33,402 bases of DNA from Tyzzerella sp. UBA1042 (GTDB taxonomy: Bacteria; Bacillota; Clostridia; Lachnospirales; Anaerotignaceae): positions 36,876 through 70,277 of the forward strand of contig DCDZ01000057.1 of assembly GCA_002316675.1 (NCBI GenBank), read 5' to 3'. The notes beneath the pieces are model-generated. The model made no database searches and was not told the DNA's origin. It saw only the letters and a program-made list of their open reading frames with translations. The position numbers and the translations under genes are program-made. Below, piece after piece: positions 32,974 to 33,402 of the stretch; the stretch's first letter is position 1, and every line of letters starts with the position of its first letter.

Positions 32974-33402
32974 TTATTTGTCAAGAAGTTCCTTCGTATC
33001 TCTTGCAATTACCAATTCCTCATTGGTAGGGATTACCAAAACTCTTACTCTGGAGTCGGGAGCGGAGATTTCCAATGCTCTGCCTCTTAAGCAGTTATTG
33101 TAAGAATCAATATGAACACCCAGATAATCCAAATAATCACAGATAAGTCTTCTTGTGGAACCGGAGTTTTCGCCCAAACCGGCTGTAAATACGATACAAT
33201 CAACACCGTTCATTGCAGCAGCATATGCGCCGATTCTTTTTGCTACTTTATAGGCAAATACATTCAAAGCAGCCTCTGCTCTTGTGTTGCCGTGCTCACT
33301 TGCATCCTCTATATCACGGAAATCGCTGGATACACCGGAGATACCCAAAACACCGGATTTTTTGTTTAAGATATTATCCATTTCCTGAGGAGTAAGATGC
33401 TC
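32974..33402 (-). CDS. ackA: Acetate kinase, C-terminal part (5' end outside window)
   Basis: The frame is open to the window edge; 142 residues are visible. They match the C-terminal third of AckA: LTPQEMDNILNKKSGVLGIS, SSDFRDIEDAS, YKVAKRIGAYAAAMNGVDCIVFTAG with the GENS motif following (LGENSGSTRR), and RVLVIPTNEELVIARDT. Acetate kinase makes ATP from acetyl phosphate, the energy-conserving end step of acetate fermentation downstream of PFOR. The stop at 32974-32976 lies 47 bases before the yceD start, so it may be the first gene of an ackA-yceD-rpmF transcript. Confidence 0.95.
   Translation of the reverse strand, partial: EHLTPQEMDNILNKKSGVLGISGVSSDFRDIEDASEHGNTRAEAALNVFAYKVAKRIGAYAAAMNGVDCIVFTAGLGENSGSTRRLICDYLDYLGVHIDSYNNCLRGRALEISAPDSRVRVLVIPTNEELVIARDTKELLDK

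Noticed and set aside
1..33402. CRISPR arrays, prophage modules, toxin-antitoxin pairs, tRNA or rRNA genes
   Set aside because: No regularly spaced direct repeats, phage structural genes, paired small toxin-antitoxin frames or tRNA cloverleaves were found apart from the tRNA-like part of tmRNA.

Overview
The window reads as chromosomal DNA of a low-GC, Gram-positive, strictly anaerobic, spore-forming Clostridia member. The grounds are a pyruvate:ferredoxin oxidoreductase, a YlbJ sporulation membrane protein, a SipW-type signal-peptide protein, a TRAP (MtrB) homologue and AGGAGG-type ribosome binding sites. A Lachnospirales-like host is an inference; no rRNA gene is present to test it.

Layout. 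(1) 1-2.0 kb: the end of a DUF5305 membrane protein gene and a TasA/camelysin-like secreted protein, the tail of a SipW/TasA-type export locus. (2) 2.3-6.8 kb: a zone of decayed genes. It holds a frameshifted flavoprotein, a lipoprotein remnant fused in frame to a frameshifted membrane protein, a probable minus-strand remnant, and a collapsed eda-kdgK (2-keto-3-deoxygluconate degradation) locus. One apparently intact gene lies among them, a PTPS/QueD-fold protein with a zinc-ribbon tail that lacks the usual catalytic Cys. (3) 7.35-9.7 kb: a cyclopropane-fatty-acyl-phospholipid synthase-like methyltransferase, then smpB and tmRNA (ssrA) together on the minus strand. (4) 10-15.2 kb: a secreted copper-amine-oxidase-N-like protein and a large PFOR gene with its own promoter and terminator. 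(5) 15.28-15.97 kb: an IS200-type element whose transposase is frameshifted inside the HUH motif. (6) 16.2-19.3 kb: a YknXYZ/MacAB-like ABC efflux operon. (7) 19.6-26.3 kb: dnaE, mtrB, pfkA and pyk on the plus strand. (8) 26.7-33.4 kb: rsmD, coaD and a coiled-coil protein on the plus strand, convergent with ylbJ, tmcAL (ylbM), plsX, rpmF, yceD (ylbN) and ackA on the minus strand. This is the Bacillus ylbH-ylbN-rpmF neighbourhood split into two facing blocks.

Functionally, the intact right half combines glycolysis and fermentation (pfkA, pyk, PFOR, ackA), translation and ribosome maintenance (smpB/ssrA, rsmD, tmcAL, yceD, rpmF), lipid synthesis (plsX, cfa), CoA synthesis (coaD) and replication (dnaE). 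The left third is where novelty and genome erosion concentrate. I found no CRISPR array, prophage, tRNA or rRNA. I did not find a convincing, wholly new multi-gene system. The best candidates for follow-up are the Cys-less PTPS-like protein behind a consensus promoter with an operator-like repeat, the MtrB homologue in a replication/glycolysis cluster, and the decay zone.
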